DNA of 64,000 bases, taken from CAYRYU01 sp964428355 (GTDB taxonomy: Bacteria > Muiribacteriota > Ozemobacteria > Ozemobacterales > Ozemobacteraceae). The notes under the pieces are model-generated. The model had not been told where the DNA came from. It worked only from the letters and a program-made list of their open reading frames with translations, and did not search any database. How positions within the stretch are numbered: the stretch's first letter is position 1; every line of letters starts with the position of its first letter. Where the stretch lies: NCBI GenBank assembly GCA_964428355.1, contig CAYRYU010000026.1, forward strand, positions 12,153 through 76,152, in the 5' to 3' direction. The position numbers were made by a program, and so were the translations under genes. Below, in pieces: positions 18,033 through 25,959 of this stretch.

Positions 18033-18624
18033 ACTCTGCCGGGACGTTTTCGACATCCTGTCCGGGGCACCGGCAGGAGACCTTCCGCCCCACCTCGCCG
18101 CTCACCTTGCCGACTGTTCGGAATGCAGGGCGTTGAAAGCCACCCTTTCGGCTGTTGCCGAAGCCCGTTCGACTCTCGATCCAACAGTTCATGACAGTCT
18201 GAAAGCCGGAATACTCGGATCGGTGTGCCCGGCGGGTCCCTCGTCGACCGAGGGGGGGTGCACTCCCTCGGCCGGTTTGAATGAGGAACCACAAATCCCG
18301 GAATCAACGGTTTCAAGGGTTCTGGGAATACCTGCAAAAGCCATCCCATTCGTTGCCGGGGCAATCCTCGTTCTTTTCCTGGGATTTCCCATGTTCAAGA
18401 ATCTCTTGACCCGGGTTTCGGGAGGCCGAACGGCAGAAGTTTCCAAGACCTTTCTCCAGGCGCAACCCCCTGGTTCACGACCGCCACCGGGCGCGGGCGG
18501 TGCAGAGCCCGGCAACCGCATTTCGTCCGGTCCATCGCAGCCGGCAGGTTCACCTCCTGCCGAGGTCACCGAACAATCCAACCCGACCGGTACCATGGGG
18601 ATTCCCCCGGTGGACGCCAAGTGA
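18019..18624 (+). CDS. membrane anti-sigma factor with zinc-binding motif
   Basis: 201 residues from ATG 18019, chosen because AGGAAAGGGAAAACAGG precedes it. The N-terminal domain has HLAAHLADCSEC, a HxxxCxxC zinc anti-sigma (ZAS) signature (about residues 27-38). One membrane helix (IPFVAGAILVLFLGFPMF, about 105-122) is followed by a Pro/Gly-rich periplasmic tail. It should hold the ECF sigma factor at the membrane until a periplasmic signal releases it. It overlaps the sigma gene upstream (14 bp) and the K-type pseudopilin downstream (GTGA). Confidence 0.8.
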   Translation: MNKPELCRDVFDILSGAPAGDLPPHLAAHLADCSECRALKATLSAVAEARSTLDPTVHDSLKAGILGSVCPAGPSSTEGGCTPSAGLNEEPQIPESTVSRVLGIPAKAIPFVAGAILVLFLGFPMFKNLLTRVSGGRTAEVSKTFLQAQPPGSRPPPGAGGAEPGNRISSGPSQPAGSPPAEVTEQSNPTGTMGIPPVDAK

Positions 18625-20657
18625 TCCCGATCCGGCCCGCAGAACGAGGGAACCTGGCCAAGCATACGAGAAAGGGCATCGCACTCTGGCTGGTTCTTCT
18701 CGTCCTGATCGTCCTCGGAACCCTGGCCTTCCGCTATGCATGGATGGCCAGCTCCGGCCGTGCGGTCGTTTTCCGCTTCGAGCAGAGCGGCATCGCCCGG
18801 GATCTTGCCGATTCCGCCTCGCTCGAGGGCCTTGCCTGGCTTCAGAAAAGGACCGCCTCCCCGGAGACCCCGGAAAGCAGGTGGCTGCTCGAACGTAGTC
18901 CCACTCCCCTTCCTCTCCCGGTTCCAATGACGCTGGAACAGGCCGGCAGGTCGATCGGCGGGGATTTCGCTCCCCTGATCGAAACCGAAGCCAGATGCCT
19001 GGATTTCCGGGGTGAAAGCAGCATGAAGAACCGATATGGGCCCGGTGAGGGCGTAGGAACCCTCGAGATTTCGGTCCGGGTAAGGATCTCGTCACCCTCT
19101 GGCGGAGGAAAGGACCGCGCGGATGTCCATCTTTCGAGGTTCCACGATTTCAAGGTTGCCGACATCGTTAGCCCCCGGTCCAATGTAGGCCAGCGCGATT
19201 CCTACTTCCAGGGTTTCATTCTGGATTTCGCTTTCTTCCTGCGAGACGGGGTCTCGGAGTTCCGTTCGACCCTGGGCGCGAACCTGAATTCCCGGGGAAC
19301 GCGCCTTCAGATCATCCAGTCGCATCTGGACCCGGCACACCGGGGAAAGGTCTTCATCGGGGGAACCGAAGACCAGGCCGCCGACCGTCTTGTTTTTCTC
19401 AACATCGACGAAGCCCGTGGGGACCTCATTCCTTCGCTTCCCCGGAAGGTGATTCGAACGGTCGGTTACGACGAGCTGAGGATCCTCTTTCCAAGGTTGA
19501 GGTATTACGAGGGAAAACATCCCCTTCTGCTGCCGGTTCTGAGGAAACTCCGTGGAATCTTCGAGGCGGCAAACGTTCCCCTGGTCAGAAATCAGCCCGC
19601 CGCATCCGATCCGGTGGGAATATGCGAAGACCAGGTTCGGACGTTTCTTCGCTCGGTCGCCAAAGACGAAGAGGCGAATTCCGATCCGGGCCTGGATCTC
19701 GTGATGGACCTTCCCGCGCTCCTTTCAGATCCCGCCCAGGCGGATTCGGTCCTCGAAGGAAGGCTCCGGCAGCGTTTCATCCACTTCGTCACCTTCCGCT
19801 TCGATATCTCCGGTATCGTGGATCCCACCACCCTGGTTCTCGAGCCGGATGACCGGAAGCTCCTGGACTCCCTCCTCCCCTGCACTCCGCCCCCCTCGCC
19901 ACCCCTGACGAACACGAACCTCCGGGATTTTTTGGAAAAACTCCCCGAAGTAAACGGCACCCCCCCAGATCCCGGGCTTTCAATCATCTCCCGTTTCGAC
20001 ACCGACTTCCTGTACCGTCCGGGCTTGACCATGTCTAGCCGGCTTCGCCCCGATTCCTTCGCGGTTCCAAGATTCTTCAATGCGAGCGGCAGGATGATAA
20101 CCGCGGGAACGCCAAACCCGGGAGGAATGGAACCGTTCGCGCACGTCAATCTCTGGGGATACCGCATGACCGACCCCGTTTCTCTCGAAGAAATAGGGGT
20201 TCTGGACAGGAAGAACCGGAAGATCAATCTTCGGGGCATCAAGTGGACAGACGGAATGGTCTCCCTGGGAGACCCGGGAGGACCGACATCGATCGAAGGC
20301 CAGGGAATACTAATCTCAAAGGGAGGCTTCCGCATCCTGGGACCCCTGAGGAAATCGTCCCCCGAGGCCCTTTGCATCCTTTTCACCCACGGAGGGGACA
20401 TCGAGGTGGACACGGACCAACCCGTCGAATCATCGCTGATAGCCATTCCCGACGGCACAACCGGAGGGGAGATCCTTCCCCTGAAAACACTCGATCTTTT
20501 CGGGGCCTTTGCGGCCAGAACCCTTTCCCTCAACAGGTGGAAAGGGAAAGGGATCCACAAGATCCGCTATGATCCTCTTCTCAAGCGGGATTCCCCGCTC
20601 AGAAGCATCGTGATTTCTCCCGCGGTTTCCTTCCACAGGATCACGGAGGGAATCTGA
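18621..20657 (+). CDS. large GspK-like pseudopilin (set B)
   Basis: 678 residues from GTG 18621, overlapping the anti-sigma stop. HTRKG is followed by the hydrophobic helix IALWLVLLVLIVLGTLAF without Glu+5, as in K subunits. The mature region is large and beta-rich with no named domain; it aligns in layout with set C (50284-52308), including the segments VPRFFNASGRMITAGTPNPG and LRGIKWTDGMVSLGDPG. Third gene of an operon with ECF sigma and anti-sigma. I infer that it caps a pseudopilus and may present a surface domain. Confidence 0.7.
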   Translation: MIPIRPAERGNLAKHTRKGIALWLVLLVLIVLGTLAFRYAWMASSGRAVVFRFEQSGIARDLADSASLEGLAWLQKRTASPETPESRWLLERSPTPLPLPVPMTLEQAGRSIGGDFAPLIETEARCLDFRGESSMKNRYGPGEGVGTLEISVRVRISSPSGGGKDRADVHLSRFHDFKVADIVSPRSNVGQRDSYFQGFILDFAFFLRDGVSEFRSTLGANLNSRGTRLQIIQSHLDPAHRGKVFIGGTEDQAADRLVFLNIDEARGDLIPSLPRKVIRTVGYDELRILFPRLRYYEGKHPLLLPVLRKLRGIFEAANVPLVRNQPAASDPVGICEDQVRTFLRSVAKDEEANSDPGLDLVMDLPALLSDPAQADSVLEGRLRQRFIHFVTFRFDISGIVDPTTLVLEPDDRKLLDSLLPCTPPPSPPLTNTNLRDFLEKLPEVNGTPPDPGLSIISRFDTDFLYRPGLTMSSRLRPDSFAVPRFFNASGRMITAGTPNPGGMEPFAHVNLWGYRMTDPVSLEEIGVLDRKNRKINLRGIKWTDGMVSLGDPGGPTSIEGQGILISKGGFRILGPLRKSSPEALCILFTHGGDIEVDTDQPVESSLIAIPDGTTGGEILPLKTLDLFGAFAARTLSLNRWKGKGIHKIRYDPLLKRDSPLRSIVISPAVSFHRITEGI

Positions 20658-20659
20658 CG

Positions 20660-21145
20660 GTGCGGAGCCTGCAAAAATGTGCCCCGTCCCGGTTTCCCCG
20701 CCCCGGGTTTTCCCTTCTCGAGGTCCTGATCGCCTGCTTTCTTCTCGCCCTGGCCCTTCTTCAACTCCTCTGGATGAACCGGTATTCCAACGAATGGGCT
20801 ATGGATGCCTATTATCGGGCGATGGCAACCTCCCTTGCCCGCGAACCGATCGTGATCTTCAGGGGTTTTGGGGCACGCTGGCTCCGTGACTACGAGAAGC
20901 ACCAGCTCCCCCAGTATCCCCTGGGTTGGAGCCCGATTCGGGAAGCGGACGGGGATCTCTCGATGCACCCCGCGGAATCGGGGGTTTTCCAACGGAATAT
21001 CTCCCTGACCAACCTTGAACAAGCCGGGAGCAGGGGTGTCCGGGTCACCGTCACCGTGGTTCCGGAGGGCGGGACCCGTGTCATGCGGTGGCTCCGCCGG
21101 GACCAGCTTGTACTGGAAGCCTTGATTCCGGAGGGAATGCCGTGA
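20660..21145 (+). CDS. GspI/PilV-like minor pseudopilin (set B)
   Basis: 161 residues from GTG 20660, 2 bp after the K stop. The leader ends PRPG, followed by FSLLEVLIACFLLALALLQ with Phe+1 and Glu+5. The C-terminal domain matches the set C protein (YYRAMATSLAREPIVIF here, YYRLLATRLAWEPVEVC there), so sets B and C are paralogous. Confidence 0.75.
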   Translation: MRSLQKCAPSRFPRPGFSLLEVLIACFLLALALLQLLWMNRYSNEWAMDAYYRAMATSLAREPIVIFRGFGARWLRDYEKHQLPQYPLGWSPIREADGDLSMHPAESGVFQRNISLTNLEQAGSRGVRVTVTVVPEGGTRVMRWLRRDQLVLEALIPEGMP

Positions 21146-21930
21146 GAGGGAATCTCTCAGCCTTTTTTCCGGCGACCGATTGTCGGAAGCATTGTCGGGA
21201 GCGCGGGATGACGCTTTTGGAGGCCGTCCTGGTGGTCTCCCTGGTGGTTCTTCTGCTCGGCCCGATATATCAGGTTTTTCACCATGGTACAAGAGCCTCG
21301 CTCAGGGGGATGCTGCACGTCGAGACGTCCATGGAAGCGATGCGCGTCCTTCGTCAGGTTTCCGACGACCTCCGTGATTCCTGCCTTCCCATGGACGAAC
21401 AGGGCTTCACCCTCGATTTCTCGAAAATGCTCGGAACCGACGGGGTTCCGCCGCTGCAGTCCTACACTTTCCTCAGATTCCCCCAACATGGTTCCCCCGA
21501 CCAGGTGATGCAGTTCGCCCGCCAGGGTAAGGCATCCCGGCGGGCCAGCCGGATCACCTACCGCCTCGAGCCTCTTTCGAAAGCCGGGTTGAAACACAGG
21601 CTGATCAGGACCGAGCGATTCCATCCCGAACACCCCCTCGCGTCGACCTATCCCGGAGGGGAGAGAATAAGCATCCTGAGCGAGCGGGTCCATTCCTTCA
21701 TTCTTCTTCCCGACTCGGCACGTTCCGGAAACCGTGAGCTGCACTTCTTCTGGGTGACGCTCCAGATGGTCGATTCCCTCTCCCCCGCCGATGAGGAAAG
21801 GATTCTCCAACGAAGGGAACAGGCCGCTATCGGAGACTATTTCGACGTGGTCTACCCCGAATTCTTCAACGCCTTCCAGAACCGGGGTTTCTTCAACCGG
21901 AACTGGCACACGGGGATTTCGGCCCCATGA
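21142..21930 (+). CDS. GspJ/PilW-like minor pseudopilin (set B)
   Basis: 262 residues from GTG 21142, overlapping the I stop (GTGA). The leader ends RERG, followed by MTLLEAVLVVSLVVLLLGP with Glu+5. The C-terminal half matches set C (RTERFHPEHPLASTYPGG against RKEVFHPDHPLAGVNPGG). Its 3' end overlaps the convergent lgt-like gene by 38 bp. Last gene of the sigma/anti-sigma/K-I-J operon. Confidence 0.75.
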   Translation: MRGNLSAFFPATDCRKHCRERGMTLLEAVLVVSLVVLLLGPIYQVFHHGTRASLRGMLHVETSMEAMRVLRQVSDDLRDSCLPMDEQGFTLDFSKMLGTDGVPPLQSYTFLRFPQHGSPDQVMQFARQGKASRRASRITYRLEPLSKAGLKHRLIRTERFHPEHPLASTYPGGERISILSERVHSFILLPDSARSGNRELHFFWVTLQMVDSLSPADEERILQRREQAAIGDYFDVVYPEFFNAFQNRGFFNRNWHTGISAP

Positions 21931-22717
21931 AGAACGCGATGATGCCAGATCCCACGAAGAAAAGGGAAAGAACCTGGTGGGTCGTGAGCCCCCAATGGAC
22001 GATCGGGTTCAGGCGGATGAACTCCACGAGAAACCGGGAAACCCCGAACCATACGAGAAAGATCGCGTATCTTCGCCCCGACCCAACCTTGAGGGGGAGC
22101 GCCAGAAGCAGGATGAACAGGGCAATGTGGCTGAGGCTTTCGTAGAGTGGCGCGGGATGGACGGAGATCGCCGCAGGAACCGGTTCCCCCGGATACATCG
22201 ACCGGAAAAGATTGCAAAGCAACGGGTTTCTTTCCGAAAGGGTGGAACACAGGCCGTTGGGAAACGTCATCCCGAACCACGAAATGGTCGGAGCCCCATA
22301 GCAACCGTCCCCGGAGAAGAGGCATCCCAGCCTGCCGACGGCGTATCCAACAGCGAGCCCGGGGGACATCAGGTCCCCAATCCGCAGGATCGATTGTCCT
22401 GCGTGCCTGATCCTGATCCAGCAAAGAATGGTTCCGAGGATGAACCCTCCAATAACGGAGAAACCGAAAAACGAGAAGACCGCATGAACCAGGTCGGACC
22501 GATAGGCAGGCCAGAACTCGAATACGCAGAGAATTCGTGCCCCGACAACGCCGCCGAAGATCGCCAGAATAAACACATCGCGCAGAAGGACCATTTCCGC
22601 ATCATTCTCCCGGAACTCCTTCCAGGAAAGAAAAAGGGCGAGACCGAAAGCCACCGTTACGAAAAAACCGTAAATGGCGATCGGGAGAAGGATCGCAACC
22701 GGAAAACCAGTCCCCAT
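21893..22717 (-). CDS. lgt: prolipoprotein diacylglyceryl transferase-like membrane enzyme
   Basis: 274 residues from ATG 22717 (AGGGAG 5 nt upstream). There are about seven hydrophobic segments. The conserved Lgt signature region reads GRLGCLFSGDGCYG, with the invariant Arg, followed by HPAPLYESL (Lgt His and Glu) and a late GVSRFLVEFIR, also typical of Lgt. Lgt moves diacylglycerol from phosphatidylglycerol to the lipobox Cys of prolipoproteins. The GDGCYG form belongs to a divergent Lgt branch, so this may be a second or specialised copy. It sits between pseudopilin set B and a phosphatase pair. Confidence 0.8.
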   Translation of the reverse strand: MGTGFPVAILLPIAIYGFFVTVAFGLALFLSWKEFRENDAEMVLLRDVFILAIFGGVVGARILCVFEFWPAYRSDLVHAVFSFFGFSVIGGFILGTILCWIRIRHAGQSILRIGDLMSPGLAVGYAVGRLGCLFSGDGCYGAPTISWFGMTFPNGLCSTLSERNPLLCNLFRSMYPGEPVPAAISVHPAPLYESLSHIALFILLLALPLKVGSGRRYAIFLVWFGVSRFLVEFIRLNPIVHWGLTTHQVLSLFFVGSGIIAFFMGPKSPCASSG

Positions 22718-23031
22718 CGGCACTCCCTTTTTTCATTCTTCGGACAACCGTTAACCGCCCTTGCGCCCTTACAATTTTCCTCTGATTGGAACCGGGTGGG
22801 AAGCAGAGCAGGGTTGACTTTGCCGCGCATACTCTGCAAGAATTGCCCTATGATACCAAATGACGGAAGGCCGAAGGTGGATTCGACGATGAAAACCCGG
22901 CCAGAGCCCCAGACCGTGATTAACACAGAGTCCCCAGAGGCCACAGAGACTCCCGGTTCTGTGGCGACTGTCGAATCTGTGCACCCGGTGGCAGCTCCTT
23001 CCTGCATGCCGGAATCTTCGCTGCGATTGGT
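22718..23031. other. divergent promoter region
   Basis: Between lgt (minus) and the first phosphatase gene (plus). On the minus strand TGGTATCAT (22850-22858) is an extended -10 that could serve lgt with a leader of about 120 nt. A direct repeat CACAGAG...CCACAGAG (near 22924-22948) recalls intergenic repeats elsewhere. No gene is seen. Confidence 0.4.
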
Positions 23032-25959
23032 ATGAGATCCTGTCCCCAGGATCCCGCCGATCTTTCTCCCGAGACCGGAAAACAGGTTTCAAGGCAAGTA
23101 GAGAGGGATGGGGATGCGGACCGTTCCCGGAACTCCCTGCTTCTCCCAATTGCATCCATCGTTCTCGTTATCGCACCCCTGGTTTTTCTGCTCTGGGCGG
23201 GGTTTGCCCTGGCCGACCAGGAAGGGGAGGACCATCGGGCTTCCGTCAGAAAGGAACTCGCGGAGCTCGCCCGCGAACTGTTGACTGAGACCGACCCGGG
23301 ACACCTGACAAGGGCCGGCTTCCTTGCCTGGGTGGGGAAGGAAGGGCACACCCGTCCTCAACCGGACGAGCGGAATTCCCCCGTTGCCTGGTGGCGAAGC
23401 GGGGATGGAGCGGCTTCCTGCCCGGGTTATCTGGAAGATCTCGGCCGTTTCTTCCAGACCGGGAGTATGGCTTCCCCATCCACTTTCTTCCGGTTGACGG
23501 ACAACCTGGGCTGGGGATTCAGGCCCGCTTTCTGCCGTGACAATCCGGGACTTCCCGTCGAGGTCCTCTGGAATGGGTCCTGGCACCGGCTGATATGGGA
23601 TTTCGAACCGGGAACCGATCACGTTCGACTGGCAGTCCTTCCGCCGCCCGATCAGGAAAAAGCCATTCGGGAAGCATGCGGCCGCCGTTGCCCAGGAACA
23701 TCGACCGGATGGAGCGTCCTCCAGAGGACTCCGGAAAATCCATTCCGGACTGCTTCCGCGGCCCTCCCACCCCAGTCAGCTTCCCTTCCTTACGGCATTG
23801 ACGACCGGGGGCCGGAAGAAAAGGAAACCCATGTCGAGCGGATCAACCCCTGGTTGTCTTTGATCCTGGAACGCCCGGTCACCGATCCCGCACCGGGAAT
23901 CAGGCTCCGGATCGCGGCCATGGCGGCAATCCTGTTCCTCTTCCTGGGTCTGGGGATGCGGAATTTTCCCCGCTGGTCCGTCCGGGCCAAGACCGGCTTT
24001 TTCGTTGTGTATCTGGTCGGCGTGCCTCTGATGATCATCCTGGTCCAGAGCGGTGCCCTGCGTAGAGGAAGGGTTTTCCGTGAGGAAAGCCGCCTTCGGC
24101 AAGAAGGGGAAGCGATGCTGCTGGACTTCGACAGAAGGTATTCCGATTTCGAAATGACTTTTGGAAAAGGCTTGAAGTCCCTTGTCGGGTCGGACTCCTT
24201 TCGTCGATCGAATCCCGAGTCTCTCCGGTCGATTATCCAGCCATTGATTGAAGGGGGACGCATCCAGGATATTCTGGTACTCGACCAGAAGGGGTTCCCA
24301 TTTCTTTCCCTCTCCAAGACACCTTTCCACGGCGAAAGGAGCCGGGTCCACCAGGAATATATCCAGTCCATCCTCGAGGAGCGAAACTCCCTCCCCCGGA
24401 CCTCCCGTTCAAAGATGACCGACAGCCTTTTCGAGGTTTTCCGAAAGTCCTCCTGGGGTTCCGTGGTCGAGTCTCCAGGCCGGCTGGTCCAGTTCATGAC
24501 AGAGGGAAAGCAGGTCTACAGTTTCATCTATTTCTTCCCCCAAGGAAAAACAGACCCGGGCGCAAAAGGGCGCCCCACACCGGAGTCCCCCGATCCGCGA
24601 GGGAAGGCCGAAGAAGCTCCCAGACCCGGAGCGGTCCTCATCCAGATGGGGATGGCGGAGGTTGCCAGGACATACCTGAAGCAAAACCTGCCCGGCAACT
24701 GGAAGTTCCGGATCTCGGCAAGGGAAAGGGAGACTGGAAACTGGTTTCCGGATCCGACAACGGAATTCCCCGCCTTCGAGGCTTTCGTGGATTCTGTTGC
24801 CCGTCAGAAGCGACTTCTCAACTGGTCCTTTCCGACTCCCGACGGGACCGCCCTCGTCCTTGGGAGGCCTGGACAAAGGCTTGCGGGCTATGACCTCATC
24901 GCGTTCATTTCCCCTGAAAAACTCGCCGCCGGCCCTGAGGAATGGACGCGAAGCCTTTTACTCCAGGCAGGCCTCTGCATGATCCTGCTCATGGCGGGCT
25001 GGTGGTTCCTGAGCACGAGCGTCATCGGGCCTCTTCGGGAAACCCTCGAGGGCGTCCAGAATCTCCGGCGCCGCCGCCTCGATTACCGTATCCAGACAAC
25101 ATCCGGAGACGAACTGGGCAGGCTGGGCGAGGCGTTCAACCAGATGTTGGAGGTTTCCAAGGAGATCCAGGCCGCAAGGGAAGTCGAGGAAAGGCTCCAG
25201 CCACCCGGTGACCCGAAGATCCCGGGGATCTCCTTCCGGACATGGTATTGGGGCGGGCTCGCCCTGGACGGTTGCATTAGGGATTGGTTCGAGCTTCCGG
25301 ATTGCTCCTGGGCAATTCTTCTGGGAACCTCGCACGGGCGGGGAATCACCGCCGCCCTGGGTTCGGGAATGGCTCGGGCGATCATCATTTCCCATTGTCA
25401 GGAGGGTCTCGACCCCGCCGGCCTTTTCCCTCGCATCCACAAAGCCTTCCTCAGCCTGCAGGGCCCCGCCCAGGCAAGCGATTCGGGAAGTCGCCCTGCA
25501 GCCCCTCCCGTCTCCCTTTGCCTGTTGATCTACCACCCCGCCGGCCATTCCTTCGTAGCCCACCAGGCGGGGTTTCCCCGCCTCGCCCTTTGCAGGGCGC
25601 AGAACGGGCAGATTTCCTTCCCCCCCAACCCCGGGATTCCTCTTGGGTCGATCGAGCGTTTTGAAACGGGGGTTTTCCGGGAAACCCTCTCCGAAGGTGA
25701 CTCCATCGTCCTGGCCTCGGTCCCCCCGGTTTCGGATTCCTCCGTTGAGTCCACCGAAATGATCCGGGAGTCTTTCCACGGATTGGTCCGGAAAGCCGGG
25801 AACCCTCTTGAGGGGGATTTTCCGGACCATTTCGGTTCGGGGTTGGAAGGGGAGCTGGGGGAGGTCCTCAAACGGGGGGTCAGCGCGGTCGTGATCCGCA
25901 GAAATCGCAGCTCCACTCCCGACCTTTCGGGGCCGTCGGAAGGGGGTGCCCGGAATTGA
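23032..25959 (+). CDS. HAMP-SpoIIE family membrane protein, catalytically degenerate (pair 1, upstream member)
   Basis: 975 residues. Membrane helices lie near 36-62, 288-308, 320-340 and 642-665, enclosing two extracytoplasmic domains of about 225 and 300 residues. A HAMP domain (about 666-715, ending DELGRLGEAFNQML) leads to a C-terminal SpoIIE/PP2C-like fold (about 725-965). Its metal site is broken: the GDVxGHG motif reads GTSHGRG (about 764-770), the SDG motif is replaced by LASVPP, and the terminal DD before the last strand is absent (GVSAVVIRR). It is probably a pseudophosphatase that senses or titrates. The gene ends in TTGA overlapping the next gene, which encodes an intact enzyme of the same architecture. 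ATG 23032 has no Shine-Dalgarno, so the start is uncertain. Confidence 0.75.
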   Translation: MRSCPQDPADLSPETGKQVSRQVERDGDADRSRNSLLLPIASIVLVIAPLVFLLWAGFALADQEGEDHRASVRKELAELARELLTETDPGHLTRAGFLAWVGKEGHTRPQPDERNSPVAWWRSGDGAASCPGYLEDLGRFFQTGSMASPSTFFRLTDNLGWGFRPAFCRDNPGLPVEVLWNGSWHRLIWDFEPGTDHVRLAVLPPPDQEKAIREACGRRCPGTSTGWSVLQRTPENPFRTASAALPPQSASLPYGIDDRGPEEKETHVERINPWLSLILERPVTDPAPGIRLRIAAMAAILFLFLGLGMRNFPRWSVRAKTGFFVVYLVGVPLMIILVQSGALRRGRVFREESRLRQEGEAMLLDFDRRYSDFEMTFGKGLKSLVGSDSFRRSNPESLRSIIQPLIEGGRIQDILVLDQKGFPFLSLSKTPFHGERSRVHQEYIQSILEERNSLPRTSRSKMTDSLFEVFRKSSWGSVVESPGRLVQFMTEGKQVYSFIYFFPQGKTDPGAKGRPTPESPDPRGKAEEAPRPGAVLIQMGMAEVARTYLKQNLPGNWKFRISARERETGNWFPDPTTEFPAFEAFVDSVARQKRLLNWSFPTPDGTALVLGRPGQRLAGYDLIAFISPEKLAAGPEEWTRSLLLQAGLCMILLMAGWWFLSTSVIGPLRETLEGVQNLRRRRLDYRIQTTSGDELGRLGEAFNQMLEVSKEIQAAREVEERLQPPGDPKIPGISFRTWYWGGLALDGCIRDWFELPDCSWAILLGTSHGRGITAALGSGMARAIIISHCQEGLDPAGLFPRIHKAFLSLQGPAQASDSGSRPAAPPVSLCLLIYHPAGHSFVAHQAGFPRLALCRAQNGQISFPPNPGIPLGSIERFETGVFRETLSEGDSIVLASVPPVSDSSVESTEMIRESFHGLVRKAGNPLEGDFPDHFGSGLEGELGEVLKRGVSAVVIRRNRSSTPDLSGPSEGGARN

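Noticed and set aside
21791..23035. 414-codon plus-strand ORF across lgt
   Set aside because: Antisense to lgt, which has strong family motifs; Arg/Glu-rich low-complexity product.
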